64,000 nucleotides of DNA from Candidatus Palauibacter scopulicola (lineage in GTDB: Bacteria > Gemmatimonadota > Gemmatimonadetes > Palauibacterales > Palauibacteraceae), in NCBI RefSeq assembly GCF_947581915.1, contig NZ_CANPWG010000013.1, positions 1 through 64,000 on the forward strand, read 5' to 3'. Positions 1 through 7,942 of this stretch are shown here, one piece after another. The notes beneath the pieces are model-generated. The model saw only the letters and a list, made by a program, of their open reading frames with translations. It was not told the origin of the DNA and searched no databases. A program made the translations under genes and the position numbers. Positions within the stretch are counted from its first letter, which is position 1, and every line of letters begins with the position of its first letter.

Positions 1-73
<73 letters not shown>

Positions 74-84
74 GCGCGACCCGC

Positions 85-113
85 AGGATACAAACGCATG
101 CGGGAGGTGTCAA
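85..113 (-). promoter_or_regulatory. Sigma-70-type promoter of the initiator tRNA
   Basis: On the minus strand TTGACA (113-108) is followed after exactly 17 bases by TATCCT (90-85). This places the transcription start around 78-79, about 5 bases before the tRNA. The -35 is a perfect consensus, the strongest seen in the window, as expected for a stable RNA gene. Confidence 0.8.
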
Positions 114-170
114 CCTCGAAACCACTTCGGCAGGGCTCCGGCCCGCGGCTTCAAGCCGGGGGCGCGGGGG

Positions 171-1964
171 CTATGCCGTAGCCGAGCCGCCGCCCCAGCC
201 GCGCGGGTCCGGTCCCCCCGACAGTCGCCCGGTGTCCGGGTCGATTCCGACGGCGTGGAGTTGCGCGACGAAGGCGTCGTTCGCGACCTCCAGGCCGCGT
301 CCCTCCAACTCCTCCTTCAGGTGATGAAACAGCTGCGGCTCCAATTCGAGCAGGTGGTCCTCCCAGTGCCAGCGCGGGACGGAGACGGCTTCGAGCGCCG
401 ACATGCCGAAGTCGACCGTGTTGCTGATCGTGTGCTGGACGGCGCCCAGGATCCGGGTGCCGCCCGCCGCGCCCGTGACGAGGATGGGCTGCCCGTCCCG
501 CAGCACGATGGCCGGCGAGATCCCGGTGATCCGCGCCTTGCCGGGTGCGATGCTGTTGGGACGTCCGGCCACCGGGTTGAACTGGAACATGCAGTTGTTC
601 CAGGTGAAGCCGAGCCCTTCGGTCACGACCCCCGAAGCGGAGCCCAGCGTGTGCGTGAGCGCCACGCAGTTCCCGGCCCGGTCGGCGGTCGAGAGGTGCG
701 TCGTGTCGGGTCCCTCCGGCGGCTCCTCGACGACGTCGGGCGGGAGTTCGCGCCGGTCGATGAAGCCCCTCAGTTCGGCGGCGCGGTCCTTCGACACGAG
801 GATGTCCGTCGGGTCGTCGATGAACTTCGGGTCGCCGTGGTACCGGCGCCGGTCGATGAAGGAGAGGATCTGGGCGCGGCCCAGGAGTTCGACGTGCTCC
901 GCCTTCCCGTGTTCGAGACCCGGCACGTCGTAGCCCTCGAGGAGGTTCAGGATCTCGATCACCTGGGCGCCGCTGCCGGGCAGGGCGTTCGAGAACACGT
1001 CGTGGCCGCGGTACGTGCCGTGCACCGGTTCGTAGACGTCGGGGGTGTACGCCTCGAGGTCGGCCATCGCGAGCAGGCCCCCGTTGCGCTCGAAGTCCGC
1101 CGCGATGCGTTCGGCGATCTCGCCGCGGTAGACGACATCGGCGCCGCCCTCGGCGATGAGTTCGAGCGTGCGGCCGTAGTCCCGCTGCACGAGCCGTTCC
1201 CCCGCCCGCCACGGCACGCCGTCGTTGAGGAAGATGCGCGCGGAGGCCTCGGTCGTGCGGACCTTGGTAAAGAACGGGACGACGCCCGAGGATGACTCAG
1301 TCCGCGTCGTGAAGCCGCGCGCCAGGGCGCCGGGGATCTCGAAGCCATCGTACGCGAGCCGGATCGCCGGCTCGACCAGTTCGGCCCACGGCCGGGTCCC
1401 GAACCGGCTCCACGCCTCCCACAGACCGGCGATCGTGCCCGGCGTGACGACCGACTTGTAGCCGATCTGGTTGATGTCGTCGCGCACCTTCCAGCGGTCG
1501 GCGTGGCCGTAGATCCGCCCCTCGAGGGCGCTGCGGTAGATGTCGGGCGTCGCCCGGCTCCCCGCGCGCCCGTGGAAGTCGATGGAGGTGGCGCGCCGCG
1601 TGTTCGCGTCGTACACGACCATGCAGCCGAAGCCGCCCACGCCGGCGGAGAACGGCGTCGTGATGAACTGGGCGAACGCCGTCGCGATGGCCGCATCGAT
1701 CGCGTTGCCCCCGAGCCTGAGGGCCCCGACCCCGGCCTCGACCGCGATCGGCCCGCGCGCCACGACGATCCCGCCCCCGGCGTCTCGCGCCCCGTCGTGC
1801 GGCGCTCCGTCGTCCGATGCGCTCGCGGCGGTCCCCTCGCCACCCGGACCGCACGCGCCGAGCGAGCCCGAGGCGACGGCCCCCACTCCGGCCGCCGCCG
1901 TCGCGATGAAAGCTCTTCGTGACTGAACATCCGCGGGCCGGACATCGCTTCGGTCGGTCTTCAC
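171..1964 (-). CDS. ggt: Gamma-glutamyltransferase, Tat-exported lipoprotein
   Basis: A 597-residue Ntn hydrolase that transfers or hydrolyses the gamma-glutamyl group of glutathione and related compounds outside the cytoplasm. The motif DTTHLS around residues 420-425 marks the autocleavage site; T421 would be the new N-terminal nucleophile of the small subunit. The later GTGF-like loop and a glycine-rich oxyanion region (TGAAGGTRI) are present. The GTG start at 1964 is chosen because AGGGAG lies 7 bases upstream and it opens directly onto a twin-arginine signal (R16-R17) ending in a lipobox (LGAC, Cys38). Upstream in-frame sequence overlaps the divergent adenosyltransferase gene and is not used. 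Confidence 0.93.
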   Translation of the reverse strand: MKTDRSDVRPADVQSRRAFIATAAAGVGAVASGSLGACGPGGEGTAASASDDGAPHDGARDAGGGIVVARGPIAVEAGVGALRLGGNAIDAAIATAFAQFITTPFSAGVGGFGCMVVYDANTRRATSIDFHGRAGSRATPDIYRSALEGRIYGHADRWKVRDDINQIGYKSVVTPGTIAGLWEAWSRFGTRPWAELVEPAIRLAYDGFEIPGALARGFTTRTESSSGVVPFFTKVRTTEASARIFLNDGVPWRAGERLVQRDYGRTLELIAEGGADVVYRGEIAERIAADFERNGGLLAMADLEAYTPDVYEPVHGTYRGHDVFSNALPGSGAQVIEILNLLEGYDVPGLEHGKAEHVELLGRAQILSFIDRRRYHGDPKFIDDPTDILVSKDRAAELRGFIDRRELPPDVVEEPPEGPDTTHLSTADRAGNCVALTHTLGSASGVVTEGLGFTWNNCMFQFNPVAGRPNSIAPGKARITGISPAIVLRDGQPILVTGAAGGTRILGAVQHTISNTVDFGMSALEAVSVPRWHWEDHLLELEPQLFHHLKEELEGRGLEVANDAFVAQLHAVGIDPDTGRLSGGPDPRGWGGGSATA

Positions 1965-1979
1965 GTGACGGCTCCCTGT

Positions 1980-2031
1980 TGGCGGCGCCCCGTGGCGACC
2001 CCCGGTGGCGGCGCCCGGTGGCGGCGTTTCG
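1980..2031. repeat. Four tandem 13-bp repeats in a divergent promoter region
   Basis: Four head-to-tail 13-base units begin TGGCG: 1980-1992, 1993-2005, 2006-2018 and 2019-2031. Units 1 and 3 are almost identical (TGGCGGCGCCC plus two bases), and units 2 and 4 diverge in the second half. They fill most of the 96-bp gap between the divergent ggt and adenosyltransferase genes, so they could be either a local slippage product or an array of regulator sites. Confidence 0.7.
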
Positions 2032-2060
2032 CCGCGGGCTGTTAAGGTTCGGCCATCAGC

Positions 2061-2702
2061 GTGGCGCACGACGCGCGGCACGCGGCCAAACCCGATGATG
2101 GCCGATCCCGATTGAAGATATACACGAAAGGCGGGGATGGAGGGGAGACCGGTCTCCTCGGGGGCGCACGGGTCCCGAAGGACGACGCGCGGGTCGCGGC
2201 GTACGGCACCGTCGACGAACTCAACGCCGCGATCGGGGTGGCGCTCGCCCTCGACCCGGCCGCCGCGACGCTCCGCGATTCCCGGCCGGCACTCAGGGCT
2301 GTTCAGGAGGACCTGTTCACGATCGGGGCCCGCCTCGCCGCCGCCAATCCCGGCCGGTTGCTGCGGAAGGGAACGATTTCCGCGCTCTCCGCCGACCGGA
2401 TCGACGCGCTGGAGGCCTGGATCGACGCGCTGGACGCCGAGCTTCCCGCGCTCGAGGCCTTCGTTCTGCCTGGCGGGTCGCCCCTCGCCGCGCAGTTGCA
2501 CGTCGCGCGCACGGTCTGCCGGCGGGCGGAGCGGGGCGTCACCGCCCTCCTCGACGAGCAGCCGGACCTCGCCGAAGTCGTCGTCCCCTACATCAACCGG
2601 CTCTCCGACCTGCTGTTCACCCTCGCCCGGGCCACGAACCGGCGCGCCGGCCGCGACGATGCGATGTGGCTGCCCCAGCGCCAGCGGGATGAAGCGGGAT
2701 GA
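2061..2702 (+). CDS. pduO: Cob(I)alamin adenosyltransferase, PduO/MMAB type
   Basis: Transfers the adenosyl group of ATP to cob(I)alamin to make coenzyme B12. The family's N-terminal phosphate-binding motif YTKGGDGGETGL and the following VDELNAAIG helix are intact. The C-terminal RxxxRRAER and YINRLSDLLF motifs complete the four-helix-bundle active site. The GTG at 2061 gives 213 residues. A TTG at 2113 would start the protein just before LKIYTKGG, as in most homologues, and cannot be excluded. The gene begins a tight plus-strand run: its stop overlaps the next start by ATGA. No cobalamin riboswitch is visible upstream. Confidence 0.93.
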   Translation: MAHDARHAAKPDDGRSRLKIYTKGGDGGETGLLGGARVPKDDARVAAYGTVDELNAAIGVALALDPAAATLRDSRPALRAVQEDLFTIGARLAAANPGRLLRKGTISALSADRIDALEAWIDALDAELPALEAFVLPGGSPLAAQLHVARTVCRRAERGVTALLDEQPDLAEVVVPYINRLSDLLFTLARATNRRAGRDDAMWLPQRQRDEAG

Positions 2703-3607
2703 AGGCTGGCGCTGAAGACGCGATGGAGACCGTGAGGCGCACCCCGTTTCGACTTGCGCCGCCGGGCGCGGACCTGCGCGGCGACTACTGGTCGACCGCT
2801 CGGCCCGCCGGCGGCGCTTCCCCCGCGTACGGCACTTCCCTCGCAGATGACGCGGCGATCGTCGTCTGCCACGGCTTCAAGGGGTTCAAGGACTGGGGCT
2901 TCTTCCCCCATCTCTGCGAACGACTCGCGGAGCGGACCGGGATCCCCGTCGTCTCCTTCAACTTCGACGGCTCCGGCGTGCGCGACTCGGACTTCGATGA
3001 CCTGGAGGCCTTCAGCCACAACACCTTCTCACGCGAACTGTGGGACCTGGAGGCCATCCTCGATGGACTCGCGAGCGGTCGGCTCGGAGACGTCAGGGTT
3101 GTCCCGGCCACGCGCTTCGGCCTGCTCGGACACAGCCGGGGCGGCGCGACCTGCATCCTGAAGGCGGGCCTCCGGTCGCAGGTCCGGGCACTCGTCACGT
3201 GGGCCTCGATCTCGTCGGTCACCCGCTACGAGAGCTTCGCCGACCGGTGGGACGCCGGGGAAACCGTGATCATCCCCAACGCGCGCACGAAGCAGGACAT
3301 GCCGCTCGAGCGAAATGTGCTCGACGACATGCGCGCGAACCGGGAGCGCCTCGACGTGCTCGCCAGCGCCGCGAGCCTGCGGATTCCGGTCACCGTGGTG
3401 CACGGGACAGCCGACGAGTCCGTGCCCTTCAGCGACGCCTGGCGGATCGCCGACGCGGTGGGTGACCTCGCGCGGCTCGTCGGGGTAGAAGGGGGTACGC
3501 ACACGTTCCAGGCGGGACACCCGTTCGCGGGGACGACACCGCAACTCGACGAGGCGATCGACGCCTCGGTCGAACTGTTCACGCGCGCGCTGAAACGAGA
3601 CGAATGA
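2699..3607 (+). CDS. Alpha/beta hydrolase (dienelactone hydrolase/peptidase-like)
   Basis: A 302-residue cytoplasmic alpha/beta hydrolase with a complete apparent triad: S146 in GHSRGG, D239 in GTADESVPF and H268 in GGTHTFQ. The N-terminal HGFKGFKDWGFFP segment forms the usual oxyanion-hole strand. The ATG overlaps the adenosyltransferase stop (ATGA), and its own stop overlaps the next gene the same way, so translation is probably coupled. The substrate cannot be told from sequence; homologues with this opening are usually annotated only as alpha/beta hydrolase. Confidence 0.85.
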   Translation: MKAGAEDAMETVRRTPFRLAPPGADLRGDYWSTARPAGGASPAYGTSLADDAAIVVCHGFKGFKDWGFFPHLCERLAERTGIPVVSFNFDGSGVRDSDFDDLEAFSHNTFSRELWDLEAILDGLASGRLGDVRVVPATRFGLLGHSRGGATCILKAGLRSQVRALVTWASISSVTRYESFADRWDAGETVIIPNARTKQDMPLERNVLDDMRANRERLDVLASAASLRIPVTVVHGTADESVPFSDAWRIADAVGDLARLVGVEGGTHTFQAGHPFAGTTPQLDEAIDASVELFTRALKRDE

Positions 3608-4128
3608 CTCAAGGTCTGTGGATCGAGGGGCGAAGATCGGGACTCGCGGCGGCGATGGCGGCCGTCCTGGCGGCCGGACTCGCGACGGGGGGCTGCCGCA
3701 TCGTGCGGCTGGACGGCAACGGCGCTCCGGTGGCGGACGAGGGGCCCGATCTCGCCGAGCAGGTCGCCTCCCTGCTCGACCGGCAGGCGGCGGCGTGGAA
3801 CGGGGGCGACCTTGAGGGCTTCATGAGTGCCTACTCTCCATCTCCCACGACGACCTACATCGGATCGACGGGACTCATCGAAGGCTACGACGGGATTCGG
3901 GAGCGATACGCTCCGGGATTCGCGCCGAGCGCGGCGCGTGACAGTCTCCGCTTCGAGGACCTGCGGGTCCGGGAGGTGGATGAGCGGGTCGGTGTCGCGA
4001 CGGCGCGCTACGTCCTCGAACGCGAGGGGACGGTCACCTCGACCGGGCCGTTCACGCTCGTCCTGCTGAACCTGGAAGGGGCGTGGCTCATCGTCCATGA
4101 CCAGTCGGCCGAAGACGGCGGGAGCTGA
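3604..4128 (+). CDS. NTF2-like (DUF4440/SnoaL type) lipoprotein
   Basis: 174 residues. An N-terminal hydrophobic signal (ALAAAMAAVLAAGLATGGC) ends in a lipobox cysteine, so the protein should be a membrane-anchored periplasmic lipoprotein. The rest matches the alpha+beta cone fold of DUF4440: a first helix with WNGGDLEGFMSAY, then strands ending in the typical GAWLIVHDQSA. Such domains bind small ligands or are enzymes, but no catalytic signature allows a choice. Its start overlaps the upstream hydrolase stop. Confidence 0.8.
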   Translation: MTQGLWIEGRRSGLAAAMAAVLAAGLATGGCRIVRLDGNGAPVADEGPDLAEQVASLLDRQAAAWNGGDLEGFMSAYSPSPTTTYIGSTGLIEGYDGIRERYAPGFAPSAARDSLRFEDLRVREVDERVGVATARYVLEREGTVTSTGPFTLVLLNLEGAWLIVHDQSAEDGGS

Positions 4129-4134
4129 CGACCG

Positions 4135-5370
4135 ATGCGAACCTTCGACTACATCATCGTGGGGGGCGGCCTCGCGGCGGTCTCGGCGGTGGACGGGATC
4201 CGGGAGATCGACCGAGAGGGCTCGATCGCCATGTTCGCCGAGGAGGCGGACCCACCCTATCACCGGCCTCCCCTGTCGAAGGAGTTCCTGCAGGCCGAGG
4301 GGGCGCCGCGGACCCTGCTGCACGTGAAGCCGGTGCGCTGGTTCGAGGAGCGGGCGGACGGGCTCAAACTGTTCACGGACGCGCCGGTGACGCGCCTGGA
4401 TGCTCGCTCCATGACGGTCCACACGGCTGGCGGCGACGCGATTCGAGGCGGCCGCATTCTGATCGCCACGGGCGGGCGGGCGAAGCGGCTCGAGGTGCCG
4501 GGAAGCCACCTCGCGGGCGTGTCGACGCTGCGCACCGCCGCCGACTCCGAGCAGCTGCGCGAGATGGCCCGCGGGGCGTCGCGCGTCGTGCTCGTCGGCG
4601 CCGGCTTCATCGGGATGGAACTGGCCGCATCGCTGTCGAGGTTCGACGTCGATGCGATCGTCGTTGAGGTGGAGCCGCGGGTCTGGGCTCGGGTCTTCCC
4701 CGAGGCGATCGCGGGGTTCCTCCGCCGCTACTTCGAGGAGCGCGGCGTGGGCTTCATGATGGGCTCGAGCGTGGCCGCCTTCGATGGCGAGGGACGCCTT
4801 GCGCGGGTCGTGCTCGACAGCGGCGAGGAGATTTCGACCGACCTCGCGATCGTGGGCGTCGGGATGTCGCCGAACGATGAACTCGGCGCCGAAGCGGGCC
4901 TCGCGGTCCAGGACGGGATCGTGGTGGACGGGTTCGCGGAGACGACGGCCGCCCACATCTACGCGGCGGGCGACGTGGCCCGCTTCCCGGATCCCGTGGG
5001 AGGCGAACTCTCGCGCCTCGAGCACTGGGACCACGCCCGCGCCCACGGGCGTCACGCGGGCCGCAACATGGCCGGCGCCAGGGAGGCCTTCGACCACCTC
5101 TCCTATTTCTTCACGCACGTGTTCGATCTCAGTATCAACGTGTTCGGAGAGACCGCCGAAGTGGACCGCACGATCGTCTCCGGCGAACTCGGCTCCGGCC
5201 GCTCGATCGTGTACTGCGTGACGGACAACCGGCTCACCGGCACGATCCTCATCAACGCGACCGGCGCCATGGAGGACTGCCGGGCGCTGGTGCGCGCGCG
5301 CCCCACAGTCGAGGATCTGTTGAAGGAATTCGAGAAGCCGGGCGTGCGCCCCGGCGAACTCGTCGGATAG
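4135..5370 (+). CDS. FAD/NAD(P)H oxidoreductase of the AIF/rubredoxin-reductase family
   Basis: A 411-residue two-dinucleotide-fold reductase. The FAD-binding motif IIVGGGLAAVSAV is at residues 6-18, the NAD(P)H-binding motif VVLVGAGFIGMELAASL is mid-protein, and the second FAD motif IYAAGDVARF precedes the dimerisation domain. The RPPLSKEFL segment after the first domain is characteristic of ferredoxin/rubredoxin and monodehydroascorbate reductase relatives. It has no signal peptide and starts 6 bases after the lipoprotein gene. The electron acceptor is unknown, and no ferredoxin gene lies next to it. Confidence 0.87.
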   Translation: MRTFDYIIVGGGLAAVSAVDGIREIDREGSIAMFAEEADPPYHRPPLSKEFLQAEGAPRTLLHVKPVRWFEERADGLKLFTDAPVTRLDARSMTVHTAGGDAIRGGRILIATGGRAKRLEVPGSHLAGVSTLRTAADSEQLREMARGASRVVLVGAGFIGMELAASLSRFDVDAIVVEVEPRVWARVFPEAIAGFLRRYFEERGVGFMMGSSVAAFDGEGRLARVVLDSGEEISTDLAIVGVGMSPNDELGAEAGLAVQDGIVVDGFAETTAAHIYAAGDVARFPDPVGGELSRLEHWDHARAHGRHAGRNMAGAREAFDHLSYFFTHVFDLSINVFGETAEVDRTIVSGELGSGRSIVYCVTDNRLTGTILINATGAMEDCRALVRARPTVEDLLKEFEKPGVRPGELVG

Positions 5371-5431
5371 GCAGGGTGGTCGGAAGGCGGGGCGGTCGGA
5401 CCGTGGCTCGGGTGAGAAAAACCGTCGAAAG

Positions 5432-5818
5432 GTGACGAAACAGATGGAAACGAAGGATACGGGGGATACGAGGGATCCGATGGACGGCATGGGCTCGGCG
5501 GACGAGGCGTCGGGGGTGGCGCCCGAGATCGAGGAGCAGGTGCGGACGGCGCTTCGCACCGTGACGGATCCCGAACTCGGAATCAACATCGTGGACCTCG
5601 GGCTCGTGTACGATGTCGAGGTCGAGGAGGGCGAGGCGAAGGTCACGATGACGCTGACGAGCCCCGGCTGCCCCGCGGGCGGACAGATTCTCGGGGGCGC
5701 GAAGGACGCGGCGGAGACGGTGGACGGGGTGGAGGAGGCGGTCGTGAGCCTCGTGTGGAAGCCGTTCTGGACGCCCGAGAGGATCGATCCGGCCGTGCGG
5801 GCGATGATGGGCTTCTGA
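5432..5818 (+). CDS. MIP18/SufT-like iron-sulfur assembly factor
   Basis: A 128-residue DUF59 (MIP18) protein. The fold signature VTDPELGINIVDLGLVYDVEV and the later TSPGCPAGGQI, carrying the conserved cysteine, are both present. Family members (SufT, PaaD-like) help deliver Fe-S clusters. The GTG at 5432 is the longest start, but an in-frame ATG at 5444 has GAAAGG about 10 bases upstream and may be the real one, shortening the acidic N-terminus by four residues. No other suf genes are in the window. Confidence 0.85.
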   Translation: MTKQMETKDTGDTRDPMDGMGSADEASGVAPEIEEQVRTALRTVTDPELGINIVDLGLVYDVEVEEGEAKVTMTLTSPGCPAGGQILGGAKDAAETVDGVEEAVVSLVWKPFWTPERIDPAVRAMMGF

Positions 5819-5854
5819 CGGTGTCCGGATTCTGACGGCCCCGCGGGTCTGACG

Positions 5855-6379
5855 ATGCTCCTGCGGCTCTTCCTGCTGTTTACGATCGTCCCCGTCGTGG
5901 AGCTTGCGCTCCTCATTCGAATCGGCGGCCTGCTCGGGCTCGGGCCGACGCTCCTGCTCGTCATGGGGACGGGGTTCGCCGGCGCGTGGCTGGCGCGGCG
6001 CGAAGGTCTTAGGGGCTGGCTGGCCGTCCGTGACGAGCTCCAGGGCGGCGCGCTTCCGGGCGAATCGCTCGTCCATGCGCTCCTGATCCTCGTCGCGGGC
6101 ATCGTGCTCATCACCCCGGGTGTTATTACGGACATCGCCGGGATCCTGCTGCTCATCCCGCCGGTGAGGCGGCGCCTCATCGCCCGGGTCCGGGATCGGC
6201 TCAGCGCCCAGATCGAGCGCGGCACGATCCAGGTGATGAGCGGATCGGGCGGCGGGTTCAGCGGCCTGTACGGCAACTTCGGCGCGCGCCCCGGGACCGG
6301 CGGAGCGGGTCGCGGCCGCGGGCCGCGGTCTTCGCGGCGGGAGATCATCATCGAGGAGAGCGAGCCGGACGGCGACTGA
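5855..6379 (+). CDS. fxsA: FxsA family membrane protein
   Basis: 174 residues. The first about 130 match FxsA: an N-terminal helix with VPVVELALLIRIGGLLG, a second GLGPTLLLVMGTGFAGAWLARREG, and the highly conserved ITPGVITDIAGILLLIPPVR segment. The C-terminal tail is glycine- and arginine-rich and then acidic (IIIEESEPDGD), likely cytoplasmic. In E. coli, overproduced FxsA interferes with F-plasmid exclusion of phage T7; its normal role is unknown. Confidence 0.9.
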   Translation: MLLRLFLLFTIVPVVELALLIRIGGLLGLGPTLLLVMGTGFAGAWLARREGLRGWLAVRDELQGGALPGESLVHALLILVAGIVLITPGVITDIAGILLLIPPVRRRLIARVRDRLSAQIERGTIQVMSGSGGGFSGLYGNFGARPGTGGAGRGRGPRSSRREIIIEESEPDGD

Positions 6380-6417
6380 CGCCCGGGACGGGGCCCAAAG
6401 ACTATGGAGGTGCGGCA

Positions 6418-7248
6418 ATGGAGCACGAGGACATCGAACGGGGTCGGGTACTGACGCGGCGCGAGGTTCTCGCCGCGCTCGGCGTCGGCGGGGGGGCGCT
6501 GGCCGCCGGTCGGTGGGTTCTGGGAACGGGCACCCCTCTCGCCGCCCAGGCGGACGGGATCGCCCGCGCGCTGCCCGCCTGCGTGGCGAAGCCCGAGCAG
6601 ACCGAAGGGCCGTTTTTCGTCGACGCGCGGCTCGGGCGTTCGGACATCCGGTCCGATCCGTCGACCGGCACGGTGAGCGAGGGCATCCCGCTGACGCTCC
6701 GGTTCAACGTCTCACAGATTTCCCAGGGCGACTGTGCGGCGCTGCCCGGCGCGCTGGTCGACGTGTGGCAGTGCGACGCCGACGGCGTGTACTCGGGCGT
6801 GGAGGACGACGGCGCCCCCGAATCGGCGAGGGACCGGCATTTCCTCCGGGGCTATCGGCACACGGACGAGGACGGCGTGGCCCGGTTCACGACGATCTAT
6901 CCGGGCTGGTACCGCGGGCGCGCGGTCCACGTACACTTCAAGGTGCGCACCGACGTTTCCGGGCAGCCGTACGAGTTCACCTCGCAGCTCTACTTCGACG
7001 AGGCGCTCACGGACCGCGTGCACGCGCAGGCGCCGTACGCGGCGCGCGGACAGCGCCCCGTGAACAACGCGGACGACGGCATCTTTCGCCGCGACGGTGG
7101 CGAGCGCCTGATGGCCCAGGTGAGCGAGACGGACCACGGATACGCCGCCACCTTCGACCTGGGCCTCGATCTCACGGACGCCGAGACCGGCCAGCCCGAC
7201 GGCCGCAGCGGCAGACGCGGGGGAGCCGGGCGGCCCGGGCTGGGCTGA
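6418..7248 (+). CDS. Exported intradiol ring-cleavage dioxygenase family protein
   Basis: A 276-residue protein with a twin-arginine signal (TRREVLAALG) and the intradiol dioxygenase fold. The substrate-entry motif QTEGPFFVD, VDVWQCDADGVYSGV and YPGWYRGRAVHVHF supply the expected non-haem Fe(III) ligands: Y125, Y165, H171 and H173. Cytoplasmic relatives cleave catechols or protocatechuate; exported ones are thought to act on aromatic or lignin-derived compounds, but the substrate here is not inferable. A good ribosome site (GGAGG, spacing 6) precedes the ATG. Confidence 0.88.
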   Translation: MEHEDIERGRVLTRREVLAALGVGGGALAAGRWVLGTGTPLAAQADGIARALPACVAKPEQTEGPFFVDARLGRSDIRSDPSTGTVSEGIPLTLRFNVSQISQGDCAALPGALVDVWQCDADGVYSGVEDDGAPESARDRHFLRGYRHTDEDGVARFTTIYPGWYRGRAVHVHFKVRTDVSGQPYEFTSQLYFDEALTDRVHAQAPYAARGQRPVNNADDGIFRRDGGERLMAQVSETDHGYAATFDLGLDLTDAETGQPDGRSGRRGGAGRPGLG

Positions 7249-7321
7249 GGGCCGCTCGCCCGGCGCACGCGCCCGGCCGCCGGCGCTTGCAAGGCGGGGC
7301 GCCGGAATCGACCTTTCGAGC

Positions 7322-7915
7322 ATGAAGAGCATGAAACAGTCCGCCGGCGTCATCGGCGCCGGCACCGTCTTCGCGATCTCCCTCGGATCGCTCGTGTCGG
7401 GCGAGGCGCGGGCCGCCGGGCCGAGCGACATCCCGGCTCCGATGGGGACGGCGCCCTGGGTCGACGCGTCCCCCCGGGTCGGCACCTGCCTCGTCACGCC
7501 CGAAGTGGTTCCGCTCTCGGGCACGCAGAGCGCGCCCGGGAGCCGCGGGTCGATGACGCTCACGCAGCCCGGCTCACCGTTCGAGATCACCGTGGACGAC
7601 GGCGGTTTCCAGACCTTCGACATCGAGATCCAGGTCGACCGGCTGCGCCGCCGCGGCGGGGCGGTCTACGTCGCGTGGGCCGCGAAGCCGGAACTCGACG
7701 AGTGGGTGCAGCTCGGCACGCTCGGCGAGGAGAACCGGCTCACGGCGCGGGTCGCATGGAACCAGTTCCTCGTGTTCGTGAGCGAGGAGGCGTCGGCCGC
7801 TGTCGAGCGCTGGCAGGGGCCGATCGTGCTCACCGGCCTCTCGCCCTCCGGCCGGCTGCACACGATGGCCGGGCACGGCCCGTTCGAGGCCATGAACTGC
7901 CAGCTCTACTTCTGA
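7322..7915 (+). CDS. Secreted protein of unknown function in the oxidase cluster
   Basis: 197 residues that I do not recognise. A Sec signal peptide ends near ARAAG (residues 30-36). The mature part is beta-rich. It ends in RLHTMAGHGPFEAMNCQLYF, which gathers two His, two Met and one Cys in 20 residues, a composition compatible with copper binding. It sits 27 bases before a multicopper oxidase gene, so a role as accessory or metal-handling partner is possible but unproven. A second ATG nine bases downstream is an alternative start. Confidence 0.7.
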   Translation: MKSMKQSAGVIGAGTVFAISLGSLVSGEARAAGPSDIPAPMGTAPWVDASPRVGTCLVTPEVVPLSGTQSAPGSRGSMTLTQPGSPFEITVDDGGFQTFDIEIQVDRLRRRGGAVYVAWAAKPELDEWVQLGTLGEENRLTARVAWNQFLVFVSEEASAAVERWQGPIVLTGLSPSGRLHTMAGHGPFEAMNCQLYF

Positions 7916-7942
7916 GCCAGCGATAGCGAGCCGGCCGGGACC

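Noticed and set aside
2032-2060. Cobalamin riboswitch before the adenosyltransferase gene
   Set aside because: The leader is too short and lacks the B12-box; the space is filled by the 13-bp repeats.
3226-6426. Very long open frames opposite real genes, such as 1066 codons on the minus strand
   Set aside because: They arise from high GC content, are rich in Arg/Pro/Ala/His without domains, and lie over well-recognised genes on the other strand.
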